Assembly: GCF_000020685.1 (NCBI RefSeq)
Contig: NC_012526.1
Span: 2,210,001 to 2,274,000, forward strand
Direction of reading: 5' to 3'
DNA from: Deinococcus deserti VCD115
Lineage (GTDB): Bacteria; Deinococcota; Deinococci; Deinococcales; Deinococcaceae
DNA length: 64,000 bases
The notes beneath the pieces were generated by a model that was not told the DNA's origin, did no database searches, and saw only the letters and a list, made by a program, of their open reading frames with translations. The position numbers and the translations under genes were made by a program. Within the stretch, counting starts at the first letter, position 1. The number at the start of each line of letters is the position of its first letter. Positions 25,756 through 33,918 of the stretch are shown here, one piece after another.

Positions 25756-25832
25756 GCATCCCGCATTCCTGAAGGCTGCATTCTGTCAAACCACGAACCC
25801 CGTCTGCTGTTCCGTTTTAAGCGAAGTCCGGG

Positions 25833-25838
25833 TATGAT
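25833..25838 (+). promoter_or_regulatory. Leaderless -10 box of ruvB
   Basis: TATGAT (extended as GGTATGAT) ends 6 bases before ATG at 25845. I see no RDRM-like palindrome of the DdrO regulon next to it. Confidence 0.65.
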
Positions 25839-25844
25839 GGGCCT

Positions 25845-26849
25845 ATGACTGATCCCGCTACCCATCTGGACGCCGCCCTGCGTCCGAAAACCCTGACAGA
25901 GTATGTGGGGCAGGAAAAGCTGAAGGACAAGCTTGGGGTCTATCTGCAAGCCGCCAAGGGCCGGCGGGAGGCGCTGGACCACACGCTGCTGTTTGGCCCC
26001 CCAGGGCTGGGCAAGACCACCCTGGCCCACATCATCGCCGCCGAGCTGGGCGTCAATATCCGCGTCACGTCAGGCCCAGCGATTGAGAAGCCGGGGGACC
26101 TCGCTGCCATTCTGACCAACAGCCTGGAAGAAGGCGACGTGCTGTTTATCGACGAAATTCACCGCCTGGGGCGCGTGGCTGAAGAGCATCTGTACCCAGC
26201 GATGGAAGATTTCAAGCTGGACATCGTGCTGGGCCAGGGGCCCGCCGCCCGCACCATTGAGCTGCCGCTGCCGCGCTTCACGCTGGTGGGCGCAACGACC
26301 CGCCCCGGGCTGATTACGGCGCCTATGCGCAGCCGCTTCGGGATCATTGAGCACCTGGAGTACTACACCGCCGAGGAGATCGGCACCAACCTGCTGCGCG
26401 ACGCCCGCCTGCTGGGTTTCGGCCTGGAAGAAGACGCCGCCCTGGAAATCGGGGCACGCAGCCGCGGCACCATGCGTATTGCCAAGCGCCTGCTGCGGCG
26501 CGTGCGTGACTATGCCGATGTGGCCGGCGAAACCGTGATCAGCCTGGAGCGTGCCCATGACGCGCTGGACAAGCAGGGCCTGGATGCGGCGGGTCTGGAT
26601 GACCGCGACAAGAAATACCTCGAAACCCTGATTCATCGTTTCGCGGGTGGTCCGGTGGGCGTGGATACCCTGGCGACAGCCATCAGCGAGGACGCCCTGA
26701 CGCTGGAAGACGTGTACGAGCCCTACCTGATCCAGCTGGGCTTCATCAAGCGCACTCCGCGCGGACGGGTGGCCACGGCGCACGCCTACGACCACCTTGG
26801 GCTGCCGGTCAGCGGCGGAGACGGGGACCTGGGTCTGTTCGTGAACTAG
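25845..26849 (+). CDS. ruvB: Holliday junction branch migration helicase RuvB
   Basis: A 334-residue AAA+ motor. Walker A is GPPGLGKT (51-58), Walker B LFIDEIHR, sensor 1 VGATTRPG, and the arginine finger region SRFG; the C-terminal winged helix ends with [11 protein letters not shown]. It drives branch migration of Holliday junctions with RuvA. ruvA and ruvC are not in the window. The neighbours do not take part in recombination, so it is a single-gene unit with its own leaderless promoter. Confidence 0.98.
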   Translation: MTDPATHLDAALRPKTLTEYVGQEKLKDKLGVYLQAAKGRREALDHTLLFGPPGLGKTTLAHIIAAELGVNIRVTSGPAIEKPGDLAAILTNSLEEGDVLFIDEIHRLGRVAEEHLYPAMEDFKLDIVLGQGPAARTIELPLPRFTLVGATTRPGLITAPMRSRFGIIEHLEYYTAEEIGTNLLRDARLLGFGLEEDAALEIGARSRGTMRIAKRLLRRVRDYADVAGETVISLERAHDALDKQGLDAAGLDDRDKKYLETLIHRFAGGPVGVDTLATAISEDALTLEDVYEPYLIQLGFIKRTPRGRVATAHAYDHLGLPVSGGDGDLGLFVN

Positions 26850-26856
26850 GAGAAGT

Positions 26857-26901
26857 GCAAACAGGGCCACCGGGGCAATACGCTCCGGTGGCCCTGTTTG
26901 C
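26857..26901. terminator. Bidirectional terminator between ruvB and the hydrolase gene
   Basis: GCAAACAGGGCCACCGG (26857-26873) and CCGGTGGCCCTGTTTGC (26885-26901) are perfect 17-base arms with an 11-base loop, with TTTG on either strand. Confidence 0.9.
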
Positions 26902-26904
26902 CGT

Positions 26905-27513
26905 TTAGCTGAACTGCCTCAGCCACGCTGCCGTCAGGTGCACGTCCTCACCAGTCAGTTCGTGTCCGGCATTCAGCAGGTGCTGCTGAACCTGGGCGCC
27001 GGCTCCCTTCAGGTAGGGCGTCACGCCCCCCGCGTGGGCAGCGTACGGGTCATGGGCCCCGTGCAGCACCAGGGCGGCCACGCCGCTCAGGTCAGCTGCG
27101 GGCGGCTCGTCCAGCGGCATCACCGGGCGCAGCAGCGCGGCTCCCCGGAAAGTCTGCGACTGGGTGGCCAGCGTAGCCAGGGCAATGTTGGCGCCGTTGC
27201 TATAACCCAGGGCAACCACCCGGCCGGGGTCAAGACCGTACTCCTGCGAAGCTTCCTGCACGAACTGTGACAGGGCCTGAGCCTCGCTGAGAATCTGCGC
27301 CTGATCGTAACGGGTCGCCGAGAACCGGCGGAAATAACGGGGGAATCCTTCGTCCAGCGAGCGGCCCCGCACGCCCAGCAGGTGAGCGTCCGGCGCCACC
27401 TGCCGGCCCAGCGACAGCAACTGGGTTTCATTGCCGCCGGTGCCGTGCAGCAACAGCACGGTCAGGTTGCCGCTGCCGCGTTCCAGGTGGTGAATCCACT
27501 TCAGATCAGTCAT
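26905..27513 (-). CDS. Alpha/beta hydrolase, MhqD/carboxylesterase type
   Basis: A 202-residue phospholipase/carboxylesterase-family hydrolase: LLLHGTGGNETQ, nucleophile in GYSNGAN, acid in HGAHDPY, and His in AGHEL. It closes an operon with two ring-cleaving dioxygenase-like genes and a MarR regulator, the same gene set as the mhq genes that protect Bacillus against quinones. A role in hydrolysing ring-cleavage products is inferred. The start lies 9 bases after the preceding gene, with GAGGTG upstream. Confidence 0.85.
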   Translation of the reverse strand: MTDLKWIHHLERGSGNLTVLLLHGTGGNETQLLSLGRQVAPDAHLLGVRGRSLDEGFPRYFRRFSATRYDQAQILSEAQALSQFVQEASQEYGLDPGRVVALGYSNGANIALATLATQSQTFRGAALLRPVMPLDEPPAADLSGVAALVLHGAHDPYAAHAGGVTPYLKGAGAQVQQHLLNAGHELTGEDVHLTAAWLRQFS

Positions 27514-27522
27514 GCCTGCACC

Positions 27523-28485
27523 TCAGTCGATGGGTTTGAGTCCGGCAACAATCTGCTCACGGCGCGCCTCGAACCGGGGCGGCAGGATCACTTTCTCGCC
27601 CAGGGTGGTCATGTCCTCGTCCACTCCGAAGCCAGGGCCGTCGGTGGCGATCTCATAGAGGATGCCGTTCGGCTCCCGGAAGTACAGACTGCGGAAGTAG
27701 TATCGGTCCACCTCGCCGCTGGTCTGCAGCCCGAAGTGACGGAAGTGCTCGGTCCAGGCGTGGTACTGCTCCTCGGTCGGCGTCCGGAAGGCGACGTGGT
27801 GCACGCCGCCGGCGCCGGGATGGGCCGGGGGAAGGTCGGGACGTACCGCCACGTGCAACTCGGCGTGAGGGCCGCCGTCTCCCATCTCGTACACGTGCAC
27901 GGTATGGGCAGGGCTCTCCGGATCCGGGTACTGCCGGACCGGGCGCAGGTTCATGACGCGCTGCAGCACCAGGTCGGTATTGCGCAGATTAGGCACCGTC
28001 ATGGTGATGGGTCCCAGACCACGGATCTGATGCTCGGCCGGTACCGGACTGGCGTCCCAGGGAACGGGCGCGTCTCCGGCACCACCATCTTCGACCAGCG
28101 CCAGACGTTGCCCCTCATGGTCCTCGAAGTCCAGGGTCGCCCGGCCGTCGCGCTCTATGATCTCGCCGTGAGGCACCTTCAGGGCCGCGAGTCGCTCGTG
28201 CCAGTAGCTCAGGCTGGCTGCGTCGCGCACACGCAGGGCCGTGCGCGTCACGGTGTGATTGCCACGCCGCTCACGCGGTACCGGCCAGTCGAAGAAGGTC
28301 AGGTCGGTGCCGGGCGTGCCGACCGCGTCGGCATAGAACAGGTGGTAGGCGCTGACATCGTCCTGGTTTACGCTGCGTTTGACCAGCCGCATGCCCAGAT
28401 CCTGGGTGTAGAAGCGCTTGTTTTCGCGGATGTCGGCAGATACGGCCGTCAGGTGGTGAATTCCGGTGAGGTTCAGGCTGGTCAT
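27523..28485 (-). CDS. Ring-cleaving dioxygenase, VOC superfamily (MhqO-like)
   Basis: A 320-residue protein made of two VOC domains. Likely metal ligands are His in GIHHLTAVS, His in AELHVAV and Glu in [13 protein letters not shown], as in extradiol dioxygenases. The substrate is probably a hydroquinone or catechol, judged by similarity to MhqA/MhqO/MhqE proteins; this is not proven. ATG at 28485 overlaps the preceding stop by 4 bases (ATGA), with AAGGAG upstream. It shares extensive sequence with the preceding gene, which suggests a tandem duplication. Confidence 0.87.
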   Translation of the reverse strand: MTSLNLTGIHHLTAVSADIRENKRFYTQDLGMRLVKRSVNQDDVSAYHLFYADAVGTPGTDLTFFDWPVPRERRGNHTVTRTALRVRDAASLSYWHERLAALKVPHGEIIERDGRATLDFEDHEGQRLALVEDGGAGDAPVPWDASPVPAEHQIRGLGPITMTVPNLRNTDLVLQRVMNLRPVRQYPDPESPAHTVHVYEMGDGGPHAELHVAVRPDLPPAHPGAGGVHHVAFRTPTEEQYHAWTEHFRHFGLQTSGEVDRYYFRSLYFREPNGILYEIATDGPGFGVDEDMTTLGEKVILPPRFEARREQIVAGLKPID

Positions 28486-29468
28486 GCGGGGTCTCCTTTG
28501 CTGAGGGTCAGCGGACGCAGGTGAGCTTCGATGGTGGCGCGGCGGGACTCCAGGAAGGGCGGAAGGGCCAGCCGCTGGCCCAGTTCCTCGGGAGCCTCGT
28601 CCGTGGCAAAGCCGGGGCCGTCGGTGGCCAGTTCAATCACCAGACCATTGGGGTCGCGGATATAGATGGACTGAAAGTAGTAGCGGTCTACCCGGCCACT
28701 GTTGCCGTACCCGGCCTGCTCCAGATGCAGCAGCCAGCCCAGCACGTCACTGTCCCGCAATCGCAGGGCGACATGATGAACACTTCCCGCACCAGGACGG
28801 CTGCGCGGCAGGTCCTGACGCTCGGTGACGTGCAGTTCAGTATGCGGCCCGGCACTCTCTCCCTCCGCTGGCGTCATCTGAAACACGTGCGTCGTGAAAC
28901 CTTCGGTGGGGTACGTGCGGACCGCAAGCAGGTTGAGGCCCTGTTCCAGGAAGGTGCGGGTCGGCGCCAGATCTGCGACCGTAAAACCGCTGTAGCCCAG
29001 GCCCTGAATCTGGTGTTCGACCGGAACATCGGTCAGTGGGTTTGGCTGCGCGCGCGGGCCTGCTCCCCTGTCATCCACCAGGGCCAGACGCGTGCTGTCC
29101 ACGTCCTCGAAGAACAGGTGCGCGCTCCCGTCAACCCAGGTTACCCCGCTGTGCGCCACACCAAGGGCCGTGAGGCGCTGTGCCCAGAAGTTCAGGGCAG
29201 GCTCACCGGTCACCCGGAAGGTGGTCAGCGTAATCGAGTCGTTGCCGCGGTGCTCGGGGGCGGCGCGCGGGAAGTCGAAGAAGGTCATGTCGGTTCCAGC
29301 ACTGCCCGCCCCGTCGGCATAGAACAGGTGATACATGCCGGGCGAGTCCTGATTGACTGTCTTCTTGACCAGTCTCAGGCCCAGCACCCGGGTATAGAAG
29401 TCATGATTTCGGGCGATCTCGGCGCTGAGGGCACTCACGTGGTGCAGGCCGTGCGGAGTGGTGTTCAT
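28482..29468 (-). CDS. Ring-cleaving dioxygenase, VOC superfamily (MhqA/MhqO-like)
   Basis: A 328-residue paralogue of the downstream dioxygenase, with the same layout: [16 protein letters not shown] and [12 protein letters not shown] carry the His-His-Glu metal set. It begins at ATG 29468, overlapping the MarR gene by 4 bases, after CAGGAGG. The operon order regulator-dioxygenase-dioxygenase-hydrolase points to a small inducible detoxification pathway. Two copies may differ in substrate range. Confidence 0.87.
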   Translation of the reverse strand: MNTTPHGLHHVSALSAEIARNHDFYTRVLGLRLVKKTVNQDSPGMYHLFYADGAGSAGTDMTFFDFPRAAPEHRGNDSITLTTFRVTGEPALNFWAQRLTALGVAHSGVTWVDGSAHLFFEDVDSTRLALVDDRGAGPRAQPNPLTDVPVEHQIQGLGYSGFTVADLAPTRTFLEQGLNLLAVRTYPTEGFTTHVFQMTPAEGESAGPHTELHVTERQDLPRSRPGAGSVHHVALRLRDSDVLGWLLHLEQAGYGNSGRVDRYYFQSIYIRDPNGLVIELATDGPGFATDEAPEELGQRLALPPFLESRRATIEAHLRPLTLSKGDPA

Positions 29469-29905
29469 TGATCTTCCTCCTGAAAACGGGGCCACAGACC
29501 AGCCAGCAGTTCGGTTTCCGCCGGGGTCAGGCGGTCCAGAAATCGGGCGCGGACGGCCCGCAGATGACGAACATGCACGCGTCGCAGCTTCTTGACACCC
29601 TGCTCGGTCAGGGCCGCCTCCCAGCCGCGGCCATCGGTCGCGCAGCGCCGGCGCTCGATCAGGCCCTGGGCCTGCAGCTTGTCCGCCAGACGCGTCAGGC
29701 CTCCCCCGCTGAAGCGCACTCGGCGGGCCAGTTCAGTCATGCGGAGTCCGTCAGGGCCAGCCTCCTGCAGCGTGGTCAGCAGTTCGTAGGCCGGCAGGTT
29801 CAGCTCATCGGCAGTCAGTTCTGCGTCCAGCGCCTTCCAGAGGGTGTCGTGAGCATGCAGGAATCCGCGCCAGGCGAGCAGCTCTGTGGGGGTCAGGCTC
29901 AGCAT
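29465..29905 (-). CDS. MarR-family regulator (MhqR-like)
   Basis: A 146-residue winged-helix repressor: LPAYELLTTLQEAG, MTELARRVRFSGGGLTRLADKL (recognition region) and a wing IERRRCATDGRG. MarR proteins commonly respond to phenolic or quinone ligands; one cysteine (in RRRCATDG) could serve as a redox switch, but this is speculative. ATG at 29905 follows AGGAGG; longer frames to 29959 would start inside the promoter and operator. It heads the dioxygenase operon and probably represses it. Confidence 0.9.
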   Translation of the reverse strand: MLSLTPTELLAWRGFLHAHDTLWKALDAELTADELNLPAYELLTTLQEAGPDGLRMTELARRVRFSGGGLTRLADKLQAQGLIERRRCATDGRGWEAALTEQGVKKLRRVHVRHLRAVRARFLDRLTPAETELLAGLWPRFQEEDQ

Positions 29906-29930
29906 TGAGGCCTCCTCTCGTTCTGAAAGC

Positions 29931-29959
29931 ATTCTATAACTATTTGCTTTGCAAAGCAA
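29931..29959 (-). promoter_or_regulatory. Promoter and palindromic operator of the mhq-like operon
   Basis: Minus strand: TTGCTT (complement of 29954-29959), 17 bases, TAGAAT (complement of 29931-29936). The perfect 16-bp palindrome TTGCTTTGCAAAGCAA (29944-29959) covers the -35 box and half of the spacer, an ideal place for a MarR repressor. Confidence 0.75.
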
Positions 29960-30006
29960 GTAAATGATCAGAGGTGTGAAGGCAGCTTTCAGACAGATTC
30001 TCCCGC

Positions 30007-30012
30007 TACACT
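30007..30012 (+). promoter_or_regulatory. Leaderless -10 box of the ArsC-like gene
   Basis: TACACT ends 6 bases before ATG at 30019. Confidence 0.6.
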
Positions 30013-30018
30013 CGCGGC

Positions 30019-30375
30019 ATGAGCGACCTGCAAGTGCAGATCTTCGGGGTCAAGAAAAGTGCGGCGACCCGGGCCGCCGAGCGCTTCTTCAAAGAGCGGA
30101 AGGTCAAGATTCATATGGTGGATCTCAAGGAGCGGCCCATTGCCAAGGGCGAACTGGCGCGCTTCGTGCAGAAATTTGGCCTGAATGCCCTGCTTGACCT
30201 GGACGGCAAGGCCTATGCCCAGAGCAATCTCGCCTACCTGCGCACGACTGAGGACAGCGTGATCGCAAAGGTCATCGAGACGCCCGAACTGCTTAAACTC
30301 CCGCTGGTTCGCGCTGGCAAGGTGCTGACTGTGGGCGAGGACATGGCCGGCTGGAAAGCCATGCTGGACGGCTGA
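30019..30375 (+). CDS. ArsC/Spx-family thioredoxin-fold protein without the active cysteine
   Basis: A 118-residue member of the ArsC/YffB/Spx family: QIFGVKKSAATRAAERFF at the N-terminus, VDLKERPIAKGELARF, and a KLPLVRAGKVLTVG end. At the position of the usual CxxC or CxxS motif the protein has KKSAAT, and no cysteine occurs anywhere in it. It cannot be an ordinary arsenate reductase; a non-redox binding role is possible. It is the first gene of a small plus-strand unit with the next gene 8 bases away. Confidence 0.8.
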   Translation: MSDLQVQIFGVKKSAATRAAERFFKERKVKIHMVDLKERPIAKGELARFVQKFGLNALLDLDGKAYAQSNLAYLRTTEDSVIAKVIETPELLKLPLVRAGKVLTVGEDMAGWKAMLDG

Positions 30376-30383
30376 AGCTCCCC

Positions 30384-30863
30384 ATGCACCCTGTGTTCAC
30401 GAAACTGCATGCTGCCGGCCACCCAAAGCTGCATGTCCTGAATGCTCCGGAGAGTTTCCACCCGGCAATGCAGACCATGCAGGCATCGGCCACTATTTTC
30501 ACCGAGTTGCGCCCCAACGAACAGCCAACGTTTCTGATGACCTTTGCTACGACCCAAGCGGAACTTGGTACCTTCGCACAGCAATGCGCCCGGCAGACGC
30601 ATGGGGACGCGGTAATTTGGGTGGCCTACCCCAAAAGTACCTCAAAGCGTTATCGGTGCGAGTTCAACCGCGACTCAGGCTGGGCTGCCTTTGGTGAACA
30701 TGGCTTTGAGCCGGTACGTCAGGTTGCCATTGACGAAGACTGGACGGCGTTGCGCCTGCGGCGAGTCGGATTTATCAAGTCACTCACACGCGCCGGAGCC
30801 ATCAGTGACGAAGGCCGGGCCCGTATCGCAGCCCGCAGGAAAAACTCAAGCCCTGTCACGTAG
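30384..30863 (+). CDS. DUF3052-like protein of unknown function
   Basis: A 159-residue soluble protein. Stretches such as VIWVAYPKSTSKRYRCEFNRD, GWAAFGEHGFEPVRQVAIDEDWTALRLR and the basic C-terminus look like the DUF3052 family, whose members are small proteins of unknown role. It follows the ArsC-like gene by 8 bases, so the two are likely co-transcribed. It converges on the molybdopterin oxidoreductase gene with only 6 bases between stops and no separate terminator. I do not assign a function. Confidence 0.65.
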   Translation: MHPVFTKLHAAGHPKLHVLNAPESFHPAMQTMQASATIFTELRPNEQPTFLMTFATTQAELGTFAQQCARQTHGDAVIWVAYPKSTSKRYRCEFNRDSGWAAFGEHGFEPVRQVAIDEDWTALRLRRVGFIKSLTRAGAISDEGRARIAARRKNSSPVT

Positions 30864-30869
30864 GCTCCT

Positions 30870-32903
30870 TCACACCGGGCTAAGCCGGACCCGGGTGTTG
30901 TGGAACGTGCTGCCGCCGCCCAGGTCCGTCAGGGTCTGCGCGGTCAGCTCGTTGATGCTCGTACCGTCCGGCGCGGACAGACCCCACCACGTGCCTTCCA
31001 CCACGGCGGTGCCGGGCTGGGTCACGTCGGTGACCTTGACGCGGCGGCGCACCTGCCCCACTTCACTTTGCAGCCACGCGTAGGTGCCGTCGTTCAGGCC
31101 GGAACGCGCGGCATCGTCCGGATGAACCAGCACGTGAGGCTCGCTGCCCTCAGCGCGGTTCAGATTCTCCAGCACGCCATAGGTGCTGTTCAGGAAATGA
31201 TGCGCGGGCGGCGTGAGCAGGCGCACCGGGTACTCGTCATTCAGGGTTGCCCTGGCCTCACGGTGCTGGGGCGCCGGCGAGAGCTGCACCCTGCCGCTTG
31301 GTGTTTCCGCGCCGTTCGCATACGGCAGGAATTCTTCAGGTAGGTTGAGGCGGACACTCCCTTCTGCCTTGAGCCGTTCCAGCGTGATGCCAGCCAGATG
31401 CGGGTGATCCGTTTCCAGCAGGGCCGTGATCAGTTCGTCCACCGTCCAGTACACGCTGGGCTCGGTCACTCCCAGGCGGCGGGCAAGTTCCTGCATGACC
31501 CAGGAGTTGGGCCGGGCCTCTCCCGGCGCTTCCAGCGCCGCCGGGTTGTAGCCCAGGAAATGATGGCCGTAGCTGGTGTACAGGTCAGCGTGTTCGGCAA
31601 AGGTGGTGGCCGGCAGCACATAATCGGCCAACCGGGCCGTTTCGGTCATGGCCTGCTCCAGCACCACCACCAGGAGGTCCTCGCGCTGCAGGCCGGCACG
31701 CACCCGGCCAGCGTCGGGGGCCACCACCGCCGGGTTGGTGTTGTACACGACCAGGGCGCCCAGGCCAGCTTCAGGGCGCAGGGCACCGGCCAGTTCATTC
31801 ATGTTGACATGTGGCGTGTCGGGGCGGATCAGATGTGCGGCTCCCAGCTGCGCGCGGTTGAGCTTGAAGGCCCCGCTGGCACTCAGGCTGCAGCCCCCGC
31901 CACGCAGGCGCCAGTCCCCGGTCAGTGCAGGCAGCAGGGTGACCGCGCGCAGGTTGGTGCCGCCGGACTCGTGACGCGTCATGCCGTACCCCACCCGGAA
32001 GTAGCTGGGGCGCGTCGTGCCGATTGCGCGGGCGAAAGCACGAACCTGCTCGGCCTCCAGTCCCGTGACCTGGGCGGTGCGCTCCGGGGTCCATTCGGCA
32101 GCGGCAGCCCGCAGGTCCTCCACGCCGGTGGTGGCCTCGGCAATGTAGGCCTCATCGGTCCAGCCGTGCGCGAACAGTTCGTGCATGACCCCCAGCGCCA
32201 GCGCCGCGTCGGTTCCGGGACGGATTTTCAGGTGCTCGTCGGCAAAGGCAGCCGTGCGGTTGCGGTACGGGTCCACACACACGATGCGTGCGCCGCTTTT
32301 GCGCGCTGCCGTCAGGTGAGGCGTGAGGTGACTGTTGGTCGACAGGCTGTTGATGCCCCACAGGACGATCAGCCGGGCGTGCGCAATGTCCGGTGGGTCC
32401 ACCGAGTAGCGCGTGCCGTAGCCCATGCTCCAGGCCTCGGTGCCGGCAGTCGCGCAGATGGTCTCGTCGAGTTCAGGCGTGCCCAGGGCACGGAACAAGG
32501 CGTGCACATGGGTGCCTTCCATCAGGCCCATGGTGCCGGCGTAGTTGTAGCGCAGCACGCTCTGTGGGCCGCGCGAGTCGAGCAGCGCCCGCAGGCGGGC
32601 GGCAATGTCGTCCAGCGCTTCGGCCCAGCTCACGCGCTCGAACACCGGCTCGGGCTCGGTCTTGGCATTCACGCGCCGCATTGGATACAGGGGACGCTCG
32701 GGGTGATTGGCACGCGCCGGATAGTGCACAGTCTTGACGCAGGCAAAGCCCCGGGTAATGGGATGCGCGGCGTCACCCGTCAGCTTCACCATCTGCTCGG
32801 TCACCTGTCCGGTTCTGGCATCTTCCACCGGCGCCACCGTAATTTTCAGTCGGCAGGCATCCGGGCAGTCCAGCGGGCAGGTCAGCAGCACTTCACGCGT
32901 CAT
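30870..32903 (-). CDS. Molybdopterin oxidoreductase, substrate unknown
   Basis: A 677-residue single-subunit-type molybdoenzyme. The N-terminus has a [4Fe-4S] pattern C-x3-C-x3-C (TCPLDCPDAC) with a fourth Cys in RGFACVK. The likely metal-ligand segment is ETICATAGTEAW. The rest shows the DMSO-reductase fold and C-terminal dinucleotide-binding domain (LLTPPAHHFLNSTYG). No twin-arginine signal is seen, so it is probably cytoplasmic. It is clearly different from the nitrate reductase at the left edge. Substrate and electron partner are unknown, and no partner subunit is adjacent. TAGACT lies 7 bases before ATG at 32903. Confidence 0.85.
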   Translation of the reverse strand: MTREVLLTCPLDCPDACRLKITVAPVEDARTGQVTEQMVKLTGDAAHPITRGFACVKTVHYPARANHPERPLYPMRRVNAKTEPEPVFERVSWAEALDDIAARLRALLDSRGPQSVLRYNYAGTMGLMEGTHVHALFRALGTPELDETICATAGTEAWSMGYGTRYSVDPPDIAHARLIVLWGINSLSTNSHLTPHLTAARKSGARIVCVDPYRNRTAAFADEHLKIRPGTDAALALGVMHELFAHGWTDEAYIAEATTGVEDLRAAAAEWTPERTAQVTGLEAEQVRAFARAIGTTRPSYFRVGYGMTRHESGGTNLRAVTLLPALTGDWRLRGGGCSLSASGAFKLNRAQLGAAHLIRPDTPHVNMNELAGALRPEAGLGALVVYNTNPAVVAPDAGRVRAGLQREDLLVVVLEQAMTETARLADYVLPATTFAEHADLYTSYGHHFLGYNPAALEAPGEARPNSWVMQELARRLGVTEPSVYWTVDELITALLETDHPHLAGITLERLKAEGSVRLNLPEEFLPYANGAETPSGRVQLSPAPQHREARATLNDEYPVRLLTPPAHHFLNSTYGVLENLNRAEGSEPHVLVHPDDAARSGLNDGTYAWLQSEVGQVRRRVKVTDVTQPGTAVVEGTWWGLSAPDGTSINELTAQTLTDLGGGSTFHNTRVRLSPV

Positions 32904-32910
32904 GCCCGCA

Positions 32911-32916
32911 AGTCTA
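32911..32916 (-). promoter_or_regulatory. Leaderless -10 box of the molybdopterin oxidoreductase gene
   Basis: TAGACT on the minus strand ends 7 bases before ATG at 32903 and fixes this start against the longer frame to 33026. Confidence 0.6.
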
Positions 32917-33077
32917 CGGGGAGCGACCGGGAAGCGGCAGGGCCACTCTTCACCTTTGAGGGCGGTCGCTCGGGGCGAACAGCAGCCAGCGGCAGAGACG
33001 TGGGTGACCTCCGGTAGCTGCCGCACTGGCGCAGGTCACGCAATAGGGATCAGTCGCATCCCAGCGGCAGCTGGCGT

Positions 33078-33902
33078 TCAGGCTCCGGCCTGATGGATAA
33101 ACCAGGCGTGACGACGCTCCCAGTGTGCCTGCACTGCGGGCTCCAGCCCCCAGCTGGCCAGCCGGCCACAGGGCCGCAGCGCCGCCCGCAGGTCCCAATA
33201 ACGCAGCCGGTCCAGGTCAAGGTCACCGTACTTTCCATACTCGCGGGTAAAGGCCTGCATGGCTGCCTCGCCCTCAGAGAACAGCAGTTCCAGGCGGGTA
33301 TTGCCCACATCCGCCAGCGGGTCACCCACTGCGGCGTCTTCCCAGTCCAGGACGGCGGAGAGCTGCCCAGCCTGCCACAGCGTATTCCCTGGCCAGAGGT
33401 CGCCGTGCAGCACCGAAAGGCGGCCCGGCTCACCCTGGTTCAAATCATGCAGGGCACTTCGGATCCGGCTCTCGGACAAGGACTCGTCTGGCGCGGCAGG
33501 TGCCGGGCAGGGTCCAGACAGCAGTGGCAACCCCATTCCCGCCGGGTCCAGCGCATGCAACCGGACCAGGAACCTGGCCAGCTGCCTGGGGTCAGCCAGG
33601 GCCGTGGCCCCATTTTGGCCCTCCAGGAAGGTGGTCACCAGGAGGCCCGGCCGATGATGTACCGGAGTGGGGACGGGAAGCCCGGCGCGGTACAGCTCCT
33701 CCAGCAGCTGAAATTCGCGCACCGCGAGGTCAGGAGCGCGGATCAGATCCTGGCGGCCATACTCCCGAACAACCAGCCTCCGGCAGTGGCCCTTCTGACG
33801 GACATCCAGGGCAGTAACCCGGGCAGACACCCCTCCGGCCAGCCGCTGGGCATCCAGCAACTCAGCGCCCAGTTCCAGCGCCAGCTGCTGGAAACTGTTC
33901 AT
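33078..33902 (-). CDS. Phosphotransferase of the aminoglycoside/choline kinase family
   Basis: A protein of 274 residues (288 if it starts at the upstream TTG, 33944). The kinase-like core is visible: VLHGDLWPGNTLW (Brenner motif with catalytic Asp and Asn) and VLDWEDAAVGDPLADVG (metal Asp). These families phosphorylate small molecules such as fructosamines, choline, homoserine or antibiotics. No evidence favours resistance; a housekeeping metabolite kinase is more likely. It lies just downstream of the metalloprotease gene in the same direction. Confidence 0.8.
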   Translation of the reverse strand: MNSFQQLALELGAELLDAQRLAGGVSARVTALDVRQKGHCRRLVVREYGRQDLIRAPDLAVREFQLLEELYRAGLPVPTPVHHRPGLLVTTFLEGQNGATALADPRQLARFLVRLHALDPAGMGLPLLSGPCPAPAAPDESLSESRIRSALHDLNQGEPGRLSVLHGDLWPGNTLWQAGQLSAVLDWEDAAVGDPLADVGNTRLELLFSEGEAAMQAFTREYGKYGDLDLDRLRYWDLRAALRPCGRLASWGLEPAVQAHWERRHAWFIHQAGA

Positions 33903-33918
33903 ATCATCGGGCGTGGCG

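Noticed and set aside
25756..25844. RDRM (DdrO-regulon) palindrome upstream of ruvB
   Set aside because: No sequence resembling the 17-bp TTATG...CATAA palindrome is present; only the leaderless -10 box is seen.
31398..33017. Plus-strand open frame of 539 codons
   Set aside because: Antisense to the second molybdopterin oxidoreductase; composition typical of a shadow frame.
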